Below, one piece after another: positions 57,208-64,000 of a stretch of DNA of 64,000 nucleotides. Location of the stretch: positions 4,614 to 68,613 of the forward strand of contig NZ_JBIYSM020000021.1 of the NCBI RefSeq assembly GCF_044759095.2, in the 5' to 3' direction. Below the pieces are notes generated by a model. The model searched no databases. It was not told where the DNA came from and was given only the letters and a program-made list of their open reading frames with translations. Numbering within the stretch: position 1 is the stretch's first letter; every line of letters starts with the position of its first letter. A program made the position numbers and the translations under genes. The DNA comes from JBIYSM02 sp044759095 (GTDB lineage Bacteria > Bacillota > Bacilli > Brevibacillales > Brevibacillaceae).

Positions 57208-57459
57208 GCAGTGCCCTCAGCTTTTTAAGAAACAAGTTGAAACGCGGAGAAGCAGGTTTCCAAGCGCAGCGACTAGCGCAGCCCAGCTCAGCGCAGCAGC
57301 GAAGACCCGGGAAGAAGAAACGAAATCTATGAGATTACTTCGTAGCTGCGCGTCGTTTTGCGTTTCCCCGGGGACCGCTGCGGAGTATGGAAACATGCTT
57401 CTCCCCACTGGAGAGCACTGCAAAACGCTTCCGTTATATGGAAAACGGAGGCGTTTCTT
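57208..57459 (+). ncRNA. Candidate structured RNA, rod-like fold with terminator
   Basis: Long-range pairing is perfect or nearly so: GCAGTGCCCTC (57208-57218) with GAGAGCACTGC (57411-57421), ten of eleven pairs; GGAGAAGCAGGTTTCC (57246-57261) with GGAAACATGCTTCTCC (57389-57404), nine plus five pairs around a two-by-two mismatch; and CGCAGCG (57265-57271) with CGCTGCG (57376-57382). The centre has a small hairpin (AATCT/AGATT). A terminator-like hairpin AAACGCTTCCGTT/AACGGAGGCGTTT (57423-57454) with TCTTTG follows. TAAAAT at 57181-57186 is a possible -10. No SRP, tmRNA or RNase P core motif is present; a 6S-like RNA is conceivable but unproven. The plus strand is inferred from the terminator. 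Confidence 0.55.
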
Positions 57460-57506
57460 TGCTTCGCTTCGTTGCCAGCCCACTATAGGGCTTATCTGTC
57501 CGCTCC

Positions 57507-57593
57507 GAGACGATCCACGGGGCGGGGGCTCAACATCTGGGTTTCACAATGAAGTGAGACTAACGCCCCCTAGTATCCCCGTGTCCACGTCTC
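57507..57593. repeat. Four nested inverted repeats (structured element)
   Basis: From outside in: GAGACG (57507-57512) with CGTCTC (57588-57593); CACGGGG (57516-57522) with CCCCGTG (57577-57583); GGGGGC (57524-57529) with GCCCCC (57565-57570); GTTTCAC (57541-57547) with GTGAGAC (57554-57560). Together they make one long imperfect stem with small bulges. It could be an RNA, the end of a mobile element, or a long transcription-stopping hairpin. Strand is undecided. Confidence 0.6.
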
Positions 57594-57644
57594 TACGCTG
57601 GAAGGCTGGCAAAGGCGCTCCACAAATAAAAACCGCCTCCTTTT

Positions 57645-59438
57645 CTATTTGAACCATATTTCCTTGTAATCGACCCAGCCCAACGCGTTCAGGGAGACTC
57701 CTTCCAACGCCGAATGGTATGCCGTGCTTTGCCGGGAGTGATAAAGGAACAGGACGGCGCACTCCTTTTTCAACAGCTCTTCGATACCCTCGAGCAGCCG
57801 CATGCGCTGTTCACAGCTCTCCTCCTGCAGGACGCGGGCAATTTGGCGGTCGACCGCCTCGCGCAGCTGTGGACTCCAGTGCGCCCGGTAGAAGCTGGTC
57901 TCCTGCTGAAATGTCTCGGTCAGACCGAACTCCAAATCCTCGTCAAACACCTCTCCGGAAAGCAGCAGGTCTGCCTCTGCCGCTTGATGCTTTACTTGTT
58001 CAATCGGCAGCACATGCAGTTCCAGCTCGATTCCCGCTTCGCGGCATTGCCGCTGAACCCACTCCGCGTCCGTTTCGTTGCTTGATCCCTCATAAGTGTA
58101 GAAGGTAAGCACCTCTCCCCGGTAGCCGCTCTCACGCAACAGGCGTCGCGCCTCCTCCGGACGTGCCCGAACCGCCAAATGCGCCTTGCCTGGAAAAAAA
58201 CCGGATGCCGGAAACAAGCGGTTGGCTCCCAGTTCGGCGATCATCCGCTCCCTGTCGAGCAGCAAATCAAGCGCTTTCCGGAAGTTCGACTGCTGCTGCG
58301 GACCCGGCCGATTCAAGTTAAAGGCAATGTACTTGTACCCTGTTTCTACCTTGTCAAGCTCCTTCCACAAAGAAGTCGATTCCGTCAGCTTGCGGAAGGG
58401 ATGGAAGTGAAGGTGCTCCGCATCCAACTGATTGATGATACCGTGCACCCGAATGTCCGGCACGATCCAGATTTCGATGCGATCCAGGTGTGCTCTGCCT
58501 TGAAAGTAATGGGGAAACGCCTCCAGCAGGAAAACGGTGTCATCATTGCGGACGAGGCGAAACGGACCAGTCCCGACGGGCTCCCGGGCAAAACGCTCCC
58601 CCCGCTCCTGTACAACCTCATGGGGAATGATCGAAGCTCGTTCCGAGCTGAGAAAGTGCAAAAAAAGCGAATTGGGTCGCTGCAGCCTGATTTTCAGCAC
58701 GCTTTGCCTGGGGACGCTGATTTCTTCCACGTGGGCAAACATCCAACGATAAGGGGAACCGGTAGCCGGCTGACGCATACGCTCAAAAGTGAGCTTTACG
58801 TCATGGGCGTTCAACTCCCGGCCGTGGTGAAACAATACCCCCTTGCGGAGATAAAATGTCCACTCCGTCCTGTCGGCGTTGGTCTCCCAGTAATGGGCCA
58901 CATGGGGCAAAAAGCGTTTCTCCCTCGCGTCATAGCGAATCAGCGTATCGAACACCTGCTTGACCATGTGCGCTTCCGTTCTTCTGGTGACGAATGCTGG
59001 GTCAATCGCAGGGATGGGGCGGTAGAACGGCATGCGAAGAGTGTCAAGCGACCTTTTTTCCGTCTCTTCCACGCGAAAGCCGAACTGTTGGGACAGCCAA
59101 GCGAGGAATCGCTCTCGCTGAATGGGGAGAGTCGAAAATTCGTTCAGCACGGCCAGCGCATCGTTCCAGTAACCGCGTTTGACATGTTGCTGCGCAAGCT
59201 GGAAAGCAACTTCTTCTGTCTGCGCAAGAAACACCAGATGGGAGTAATGCCCCCGTCCACGTCCCGGGAGCCACTCGATCCATTTGGCATCTGCCAGCTG
59301 CTTCACTATGATTTTGACGTTGCGGCCGGTACAGCAGAAGACTTCTGCCAGCTCCTGCAGGGAGGTTTCGATACGGACGCCGTCCGCCATGCCATGAAAG
59401 TGATTCCGCACGCGCAGGTAATGATGGGCGAGCTGCAC
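57645..59438 (-). CDS. SgrR-type regulator: DNA-binding domain fused to a solute-binding protein
   Basis: A 597-residue cytoplasmic regulator. The first 110 residues form the SgrR_N winged helix (LQELAEVFCCTGRNVKIIVK); the rest is an OppA-like family 5 solute-binding domain (TEWTFYLRKGVLFHHGRELN, AHDVKLTFERM, GTGPFRLVRND) used as an intracellular sensor. The start is GTG 59436-59438 after AAGGAGGG. It is divergent from the MFS gene at 59553, which it probably controls, as in SgrR-SetA systems. The ligand may be a sugar phosphate-like or peptide-like molecule. No signal peptide is present. Confidence 0.9.
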   Translation of the reverse strand: MQLAHHYLRVRNHFHGMADGVRIETSLQELAEVFCCTGRNVKIIVKQLADAKWIEWLPGRGRGHYSHLVFLAQTEEVAFQLAQQHVKRGYWNDALAVLNEFSTLPIQRERFLAWLSQQFGFRVEETEKRSLDTLRMPFYRPIPAIDPAFVTRRTEAHMVKQVFDTLIRYDAREKRFLPHVAHYWETNADRTEWTFYLRKGVLFHHGRELNAHDVKLTFERMRQPATGSPYRWMFAHVEEISVPRQSVLKIRLQRPNSLFLHFLSSERASIIPHEVVQERGERFAREPVGTGPFRLVRNDDTVFLLEAFPHYFQGRAHLDRIEIWIVPDIRVHGIINQLDAEHLHFHPFRKLTESTSLWKELDKVETGYKYIAFNLNRPGPQQQSNFRKALDLLLDRERMIAELGANRLFPASGFFPGKAHLAVRARPEEARRLLRESGYRGEVLTFYTYEGSSNETDAEWVQRQCREAGIELELHVLPIEQVKHQAAEADLLLSGEVFDEDLEFGLTETFQQETSFYRAHWSPQLREAVDRQIARVLQEESCEQRMRLLEGIEELLKKECAVLFLYHSRQSTAYHSALEGVSLNALGWVDYKEIWFK

Positions 59439-59552
59439 GGTTTGCCCTCCTTCCAATCCGAAAAGGGGAAATCTCTTATGCCAAACCTTACACTTTTTCT
59501 TCCTCTTTTTCCAGATAAAATGAATGTGAAGCAACAAAAGGAGGAACGTTCC

Positions 59553-60794
59553 ATGCCATCTCAAGCCCACCCCTCTTATCAAAGCGCAGAAGCCGGCGTC
59601 TCGCACTCGGTATGGCGAAATCGCAGCTTTGTGGTCATCTTCTTCTCGACCGCACTCCTGGCCTTCGGAAGCAAGGTGTACGAACTGGCCCTGCCGCTGA
59701 TCATTTATGAAATGACAAAATCTTCGGTCTACATGGCGACCATGCGCAGCATTGAATTCCTGCCCAATCTGCTGCTGGCTATGTTTATCGGTGTGCTGGT
59801 CGACCGCTTCAACAAGAAAAAATGGACGCAGCTGATGGTGGTCGGGCAGGCTCTCCTGCTTCTGGTATTGTTCCTCATGATCGAATACGGCGCGGCCAAC
59901 CTGTATCACTTTTACATCGCCGGCTTTTTGCTGATGATGTTCAACTACGGCTTCGGCAATGCCCGGGTCAGCATTGTGAAGCACGTCATTCCCAAACCGT
60001 TGTTGACATCGGCCAACGCCAAGTTTTCGTTTGTGCATACGCTGGTCGAGATTATGGGACCAGCCATCTCCGGCTTCATCCTGCTGTTTTCCAGCCTGCA
60101 TGACGGGCTGCTCTTCACTGCCTGCGCCTATTTGATGGCTCTCTGCAGCATTTCCTTTCTGGAAAAGGATGATTTGGGGCCGACCGTGCAGCAGGGTTCG
60201 TTCTGGCAGGAGTTCATCGCCGGATGGAGAGAGCTGTTTGCCAACCGTCCGCTTTGGCTGATCACCCTCCTCGTCATCTTTCTCAACTCTACTTCCGGCA
60301 TGTTTGATGCGATGGTGATCTTTTTCGCAAAGGACCATCTGCATCTGGATAACTCCCAGCTCGGGCTGGTACTCTCGGCCGCAGGAATGGGCGGCCTCGT
60401 TGGCAGCTCCTTGGTCAGCTACTGCCGCAAGCACTTCCCCACCGGCCGCCTGCTGGGCACAACCATATTTTTGCTGGCCGCGGCCTATCTCATCATGTAT
60501 TTTGCCGACAACGTCTGGGTGATGTGCCTGTCGCTGTTCCTCTCCGGCATGATCGGCACGATTGAAAGCATCTGCATCTGGACATTCCGACAGGAGACCA
60601 CACCCGCCCATCTGATCGGGCGGATCAGCGGAATCACCGGTTCCATCTTCAAGCTGGGCATGGTGTTTACCATCTTCGGCTCCGGCTGGGTGTCAGAGCT
60701 CCTCGGAACTGCGTACGTTTTCCTCGCTGCGGCCGTGGCAAATCTGTTGATTTTCCTGGTGTACCGCAGGCTCTCGCTGTGGGATTTGAAATAG
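59553..60794 (+). CDS. MFS transporter, divergent from the SgrR-type regulator
   Basis: A 413-residue permease with twelve helices. WRNRSFVVIFFSTALLAFGS opens TM1, and the MFS motif A-like loop is FIGVLVDRFNKKKWTQLM. GNARVSIVKHVIPKPLLTSA and SGMFDAMVIFFAKDHLHLDN are typical of MFS_3-type exporters. ATG 59553 follows AAAAGGAGGAACG. The regulator pairing suggests export of a compound sensed by the SgrR-type protein. Confidence 0.9.
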   Translation: MPSQAHPSYQSAEAGVSHSVWRNRSFVVIFFSTALLAFGSKVYELALPLIIYEMTKSSVYMATMRSIEFLPNLLLAMFIGVLVDRFNKKKWTQLMVVGQALLLLVLFLMIEYGAANLYHFYIAGFLLMMFNYGFGNARVSIVKHVIPKPLLTSANAKFSFVHTLVEIMGPAISGFILLFSSLHDGLLFTACAYLMALCSISFLEKDDLGPTVQQGSFWQEFIAGWRELFANRPLWLITLLVIFLNSTSGMFDAMVIFFAKDHLHLDNSQLGLVLSAAGMGGLVGSSLVSYCRKHFPTGRLLGTTIFLLAAAYLIMYFADNVWVMCLSLFLSGMIGTIESICIWTFRQETTPAHLIGRISGITGSIFKLGMVFTIFGSGWVSELLGTAYVFLAAAVANLLIFLVYRRLSLWDLK

Positions 60795-60796
60795 GA

Positions 60797-60839
60797 AAGC
60801 CCCATTCAGCCGTAATGGGCTGTGTGGGACTTTTTTTTG
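60797..60839 (+). terminator. Intrinsic terminator of the MFS gene
   Basis: AGCCCcATTcaGCCGTAATGGGCT stem followed by GTGTGGGAC and eight T. The same stem could serve the convergent gene at 60855. Confidence 0.7.
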
Positions 60840-60854
60840 TACAGAGTTCGTCAC

Positions 60855-62081
60855 TTAACCCGCCGTCTCGGCCAGCTGTTCAACCTGGTCCTCCCTCCGT
60901 TCCATCCGATGAATCAGACGGAACTGACAGACACCGGCGATCAAGAGCAGGATGGCCAGGACCCCGAACGTTACGCCGCCGCCCGCCTGGGTAAAGAGCA
61001 GGCCGCCCAAAAACGGGCCGATTGCCTTTGATATCTGCCAGTTCAGTCCATAAATGGAGAAATAGCGGCCGCGCATCTGGGGAGGAGCAATTACGGAGAC
61101 GGCTTTTTGCATGTGCGGACCGACGAGCATCTCGCCGATGGTAAACAGAATTTCCACCATGACCAAGAGGGCAAACATCGGAGCGAAGCCGTAGCCAAAA
61201 GCCACGACGCTCAAAATCAGATAGGAGACCAGAATCACCCGGGATGAGGCGAGTCGCTCCGTGCGCTTGGCAATCCACATCTGCAGCAAAATGACGGTGG
61301 TTCCGTTGATGGTCATCAACCAGGCGAACACGGTCTGATAATGGTGGAACTGATTCTTCAAATGGAGCGGAAACACCGATTCCACCTGTGCGTACAGCAA
61401 GCTGATGGGAACAGCCAATAACGTCATCCAGAAAATCGCCCGATGCTCACGCAGACTCAGCTTGGGCCGCTGTCCCTTCGCTCTGTTGTTTGCCGTCCGC
61501 GGCGGCAGGGTTTCCGGCACCTTCCACCACAGAATCAGCGCATAGGTAAGAGATGCCAAAGCCGCGATGCTGAAGACGAGCGCCGGGCTCTTCGTAAAGA
61601 GGAGCAGCCCCAGGAGCGGGCCCGCGGCGGCGCCGACATTGAGCGCAGTATGCAGCAGGGCAAACACCTCCGCCCGCTTCTCTTCCGGCACCACGTCCGT
61701 CACTTGTGCATTGGCGGCGGGGAAAAACAGGGACATTCCCAGTCCGTTCAGCACCGTCAGACAGGCAAACTCCCATACGGAATCGGCAAAAACGAATCCG
61801 GACATCGACACTGTTTGCACGCATAGCGCCGTCAGCATCAACGGCTTGCGCCCGTACCGGTCTGAGAGGCCCCCGCCCCACAAACTCATCAGCATGCCGG
61901 TCAGCGGTTGCAATCCTACTACGACCATCGGCAGCAAAATGGAGCCGCCCAGCTTGTCGTACAGATACAGGACGAGAAAGGGACGCAGCATGAATCCGGT
62001 GAGGGAGGTAAGGGCGGTTCCCCATGCGCGAATCCAGATTGCGATATCATACCGTTTCAATACAGCGAGTGAGATTTTCAT
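60855..62081 (-). CDS. MFS transporter
   Basis: A 408-residue permease with twelve helices. The loop WGGGLSDRYGRKPLMLTALC is MFS motif A, and FFPAANAQVTDVVPEEKRAE the typical cytoplasmic segment after TM4 of DHA1-type multidrug exporters. I prefer ATG 62079-62081 after AGGAGCGCCC; ATG 62109-62111 is possible. It is convergent with the preceding MFS gene and not in an operon. The substrate is unknown. Confidence 0.88.
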   Translation of the reverse strand: MKISLAVLKRYDIAIWIRAWGTALTSLTGFMLRPFLVLYLYDKLGGSILLPMVVVGLQPLTGMLMSLWGGGLSDRYGRKPLMLTALCVQTVSMSGFVFADSVWEFACLTVLNGLGMSLFFPAANAQVTDVVPEEKRAEVFALLHTALNVGAAAGPLLGLLLFTKSPALVFSIAALASLTYALILWWKVPETLPPRTANNRAKGQRPKLSLREHRAIFWMTLLAVPISLLYAQVESVFPLHLKNQFHHYQTVFAWLMTINGTTVILLQMWIAKRTERLASSRVILVSYLILSVVAFGYGFAPMFALLVMVEILFTIGEMLVGPHMQKAVSVIAPPQMRGRYFSIYGLNWQISKAIGPFLGGLLFTQAGGGVTFGVLAILLLIAGVCQFRLIHRMERREDQVEQLAETAG

Positions 62082-62223
62082 CCGATTGGGCGCTCCTATG
62101 ATCAATTCCATGGGTTGGTTCCAAATATTGTATTACAATTCGCTCTCTTGTCAACTTATTTTTATCGAAAAAGGAGAACGAAAACCCGGACCAAAAGCGC
62201 CCGGGCACATGTTCATTTCGACG

Positions 62224-62805
62224 TTACACCCTCTCGATCACTTTATCGATAACGCCGTACTCCTTTGCTTGCTCTGCCGTCATGAAAAAGTCGCGATCGG
62301 CGTCCCGTTCGATTTTTTCCAAGGGCTGACCGGTTCGCTCCGACATGATACGGTACAAAAGCCGCTTCTGCTTCAAGATGTGTTCCGCCTGAATCTGAAT
62401 GTCGCTCGCCTGTCCCTTGCTGCCGCCCCAAGGCTGGTGAATCATGACTTCCGCATTGGGCAGGGCGTATCGTTTTCCCTTGGCTCCGGCCAGCAGCAGC
62501 AGGGAGCCCATTGACGCCGCCATGCCGATGCAAATGGTGGAGACGTCCGGCTTGATGAACTGCATCGTGTCGTATATGGCCAGCCCGGCATGTATGTGCC
62601 CCCCGGGCGAGTTGATGTACAGGTGAATGTCCTTTTCAGGGTCTTCCGCCGCCAGAAACAGCATCTGAGCGACCACCGCGTTGGCCACCTGATCGTCAAT
62701 GGCGCTGCCGAGAAAAATGATCCGGTCTTTCAACAGGCGGGAGTAAATATCGTACGAGCGCTCCCCGCGGCTGGTGGACTCCACTACAATTGGCACCATG
62801 TTCAT
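62224..62805 (-). CDS. clpP: ATP-dependent Clp protease proteolytic subunit
   Basis: A 193-residue serine peptidase forming the tetradecameric ClpP barrel. The catalytic triad is complete: Ser98 in ICIGMAASMGSLLLLAG, His123 in EVMIHQPWGG and Asp172 in ERDADRDFF. The N-terminus MNMVPIVVESTSRGERSYDI is typical. HQPWGG replaces the usual HQPLGG, and the handle helix (HILKQKRLLYRIMSERTGQ) differs from the main B. subtilis ClpP, suggesting a second paralogue. ATG 62803-62805 follows AAAGGAGG. It lies 37 bases after a small gene and may share a transcript with an HTH regulator. Confidence 0.92.
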   Translation of the reverse strand: MNMVPIVVESTSRGERSYDIYSRLLKDRIIFLGSAIDDQVANAVVAQMLFLAAEDPEKDIHLYINSPGGHIHAGLAIYDTMQFIKPDVSTICIGMAASMGSLLLLAGAKGKRYALPNAEVMIHQPWGGSKGQASDIQIQAEHILKQKRLLYRIMSERTGQPLEKIERDADRDFFMTAEQAKEYGVIDKVIERV

Positions 62806-62841
62806 TGTGACGCCTCCTTTTTTTGTTTTCCCGTCAGACTG

Positions 62842-63084
62842 TTACGCAGCCAGACGCATGCTGACGGGTTTCGGCGATGCCGGCTTCACGTCTCCGAATC
62901 CGGAAGAGACCATCGTCACCTTGGCCGACTGTTCTTCCGTTCCCACGGTCCACTCTGTTACCGTCTCCTCCTGTTCAGTCCAACCCTCTCCCCTGCTCTT
63001 GGCGGGCAGCGGAATGACATTGCCATCGCGGCGCGGCCGGGTTTCCCAGACAACGACGGAGCGTTTGGTTTCTTGCGGCTTCAT
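62842..63084 (-). CDS. Small hypothetical protein between HTH regulator and clpP
   Basis: An 80-residue hydrophilic protein with no recognised domain, rich in Glu, Thr, Val and Lys. The ATG overlaps the regulator stop (ATGA) and GGAGGAG lies eight bases upstream, so it is co-translated. An inverted repeat CCCGTCAG/CTGACGGG lies at its 3' end, in the leader of clpP. No function is suggested. Confidence 0.65.
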   Translation of the reverse strand: MKPQETKRSVVVWETRPRRDGNVIPLPAKSRGEGWTEQEETVTEWTVGTEEQSAKVTMVSSGFGDVKPASPKPVSMRLAA

Positions 63085-63680
63085 GCTTGCTCTCCTCCTT
63101 TGAGCGGTTTCGGATAGACGGTCAGAACCGCCTGATAGGTTTCTTCGCCGTCATCGCCAGCCTGATATTTCTGTACCAGCTGATTGACCAGCTGTACGTA
63201 CTCTTGCACGAACGCGCTCCGCTGCTCCCGGTTCTTCAGGCGAACCTCGGTTTCCAGCGTAGCGCTGGGGATCTCCGTCTTTTCGTCCGATCGCTCCAAC
63301 AGCAAAAGAGCATCCCGTTTGATCCGCTCCGACGCGGTGACGAGATGTGACAGCGATCCTTGATCCTTCATGCGATGGATGGTTTCCTGCGGCCAGTTCA
63401 GCGCTTCCGACAAGACGTACGTGCGGGCGATGGCCTGATAGAGCACTTCCACCAGATTACGGACCTGGCGGGTGCCCACCCGATGAACCAGCCCCACCTT
63501 TTCCAACGCCTTCAGATGGTAGTTCACCCTTTGCGGAATTTCATTCATCCCGCGGGCCAGTTCCGCGGCGGAGGCCGGCTCTGCCAAGCGGTTCAGAATT
63601 TCCGCGCGCAGCGGATTCAACAACGCCATCGCTTGCTCGGGCAATTCCACCACGTACGTTTCCAACAGTTCGCGTCCCAA
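63081..63680 (-). CDS. ArsR-type winged-helix regulator with C-terminal domain
   Basis: A 199-residue protein. Residues 15-95 form a winged helix: LLNPLRAEILNRLAEPASAA, then MNEIPQRVNYHLKALEKVG, then a wing VGTRQVRNLVEV. The C-terminal half is a helical domain that may bind a ligand. The start is TTG 63678-63680, preceded by AGGGGGTGA; upstream in-frame codons extend over that site. It is the first gene of a regulator-small protein-clpP cluster. Confidence 0.85.
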   Translation of the reverse strand: MGRELLETYVVELPEQAMALLNPLRAEILNRLAEPASAAELARGMNEIPQRVNYHLKALEKVGLVHRVGTRQVRNLVEVLYQAIARTYVLSEALNWPQETIHRMKDQGSLSHLVTASERIKRDALLLLERSDEKTEIPSATLETEVRLKNREQRSAFVQEYVQLVNQLVQKYQAGDDGEETYQAVLTVYPKPLKGGEQA

Positions 63681-63949
63681 AGAATCACCCCCTACACAAA
63701 ACAAATGATTCACGTAAAAATATATTATTACGTGGATGAGCCTCTTGTCAAATCATGGAATTCGACAAAATTTCGGAATAGCCGAACATCGCTTGCTGGG
63801 ATAAAATGTTAGTCATGAACAGGACGGAAAATTAAGAAAACCCACCCGGCATTAGCTAGTTACTCCTGAAAAAATCGTTTTTTGGCAGAAGCATCTCATT
63901 GTGGTGAATCTCAGGGGGCTACTGTGTAACTGTATCCGTTAATCGTTGC
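63681..63949. other. Right-end intergenic stretch
   Basis: No gene, tRNA or terminator is convincing here. An AT-rich region at 63715-63745 is the likely promoter area of the HTH-clpP cluster. The remainder may include the end of the mobile element whose coding tail begins at 63950. Confidence 0.5.
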
Positions 63950-64000
63950 TTATTTGGCCATTTGGGCTGCTCTTCTGAGGTTATGAGCCCAGATTCCGAA
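63950..64000 (-). mobile_element. C-terminal end of a probable insertion-sequence transposase
   Basis: The minus strand ends in FGIWAHNLRRAAQMAK followed by TAA at 63950-63952. This resembles the (L/F)GxWxxAHNLR(R/K) C-terminus of DDE transposases such as IS1182/IS4-like families. Only 16 residues are visible, so the family is uncertain. Confidence 0.45.

Larger units (their letters stand above)
57092..57644. other. Gene-free stretch with two strongly structured elements
   Basis: About 550 bases without a convincing protein gene. It holds two separate sets of nested inverted repeats (57208-57459 and 57507-57593), described separately. Short frames here have no ribosome site. Confidence 0.8.

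Noticed and set aside
57208..57459. RNase P RNA, tmRNA or SRP RNA
   Set aside because: The core sequences GAGGAAAGTCC, the tmRNA ends and the GGTCAGGTCCGGAAGGAAGC-type SRP motif are all absent.
57092..57652. Plus-strand frame across the structured stretch
   Set aside because: No ribosome site or family motif, and the base pairing explains the sequence better as RNA or DNA structure.
58179..59552. The plus-strand frame of the MFS gene stays open for about 450 codons upstream
   Set aside because: It is antisense to the SgrR-type gene and has no motif; AAAAGGAGGAACG with ATG 59553 gives the start of the MFS protein.
59439..60611. The minus-strand frame of the SgrR-type gene stays open for about 390 more codons upstream
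   Set aside because: It lies antisense to the well-supported MFS gene, and the ribosome site AAGGAGGG with GTG 59436-59438 marks the true start.
1..64000. CRISPR arrays, tRNA or rRNA genes
   Set aside because: No regularly spaced direct repeats, cloverleaf sequences with TTCGAnTC arms, or rRNA signatures were found.

Overview
The window looks like a chromosome segment from a Bacillota rod of the Brevibacillus/Paenibacillaceae type. Evidence: strong AGGAGG ribosome sites with frequent GTG and TTG starts, two S-box (SAM-I) riboswitches, an RNase J, a bacilliredoxin, SipW/TasA-type matrix genes, FadR-, Rex- and CcpA-type operators, and intrinsic terminators after most units. Base composition is slightly GC-rich in coding regions and AT-rich in promoters. 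The genus is inference.

Layout. 1-6.1 kb: three paralogous OppA-type peptide-binding lipoproteins (the first cut by the window edge) with a FadR-box acyl-CoA ligase between the second and third. 6.3-9.2 kb: metNIQ methionine importer behind a SAM riboswitch. 9.3-14.9 kb: LCP cell-wall ligase, aldo/keto reductase, bacilliredoxin, RNase J, a small DUF3889-like gene, a SCO copper chaperone and a rhodanese. 14.9-17.4 kb: cytochrome bd oxidase under a Rex/Fnr-like palindrome. 17.4-17.7 kb: remains of a type I holin-like toxin and its conserved 3' RNA. 18.2-19.9 kb: SAM-riboswitch-controlled O-acetylhomoserine sulfhydrylase.

20-25.4 kb: a biofilm-matrix-like region with two SipW signal peptidases, three TasA/camelysin-type proteins (one fused to a beta-helix), a proline-rich TapA-like protein and a small coiled-coil exported protein. 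The three transcription units share a promoter architecture and an upstream palindrome not seen elsewhere in the window. 25.5-29.2 kb: zinc-ribbon protein, membrane HD-GYP protein with degraded metal ligands, and a NarL-type two-component pair. 29.5-35.4 kb: long ArsR regulator with MFS exporter, then a moxR-DUF58-DUF4129 operon.

35.5-43.4 kb: a probable aromatic-acid locus: AAHS-type aromatic acid transporter, hotdog thioesterase, PaaX repressor and a four-subunit 2-oxoacid:ferredoxin oxidoreductase, bracketed by two paralogous Crp/Fnr regulators. The transporter and oxidoreductase promoters carry the same TTAA-N4-TTAA-like motif about 41 bases upstream of predicted start points. 43.4-49.8 kb: luciferase-like oxidoreductase, small ArsR, EamA transporter, and a long ArsR regulator with an ABC-2 exporter. 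49.9-56.5 kb: citrate synthase, two LysR regulators, EamA transporter, a large anchored extracytoplasmic protein and a CGNR zinc-finger regulator. 56.5-64 kb: glycosylase-like gene remnant, cupin, a 550-base gene-free stretch with two strongly self-complementary elements, an SgrR-type regulator divergent from an MFS gene, another MFS gene, and an HTH regulator-small protein-clpP cluster, ending in the tail of a probable transposase.

Most notable: the matrix cluster with its shared promoter signature, the structured RNA candidates near 57.2-57.6 kb, the Crp/Fnr-linked aromatic regulon, and the toxin whose start codon position has become GTA.
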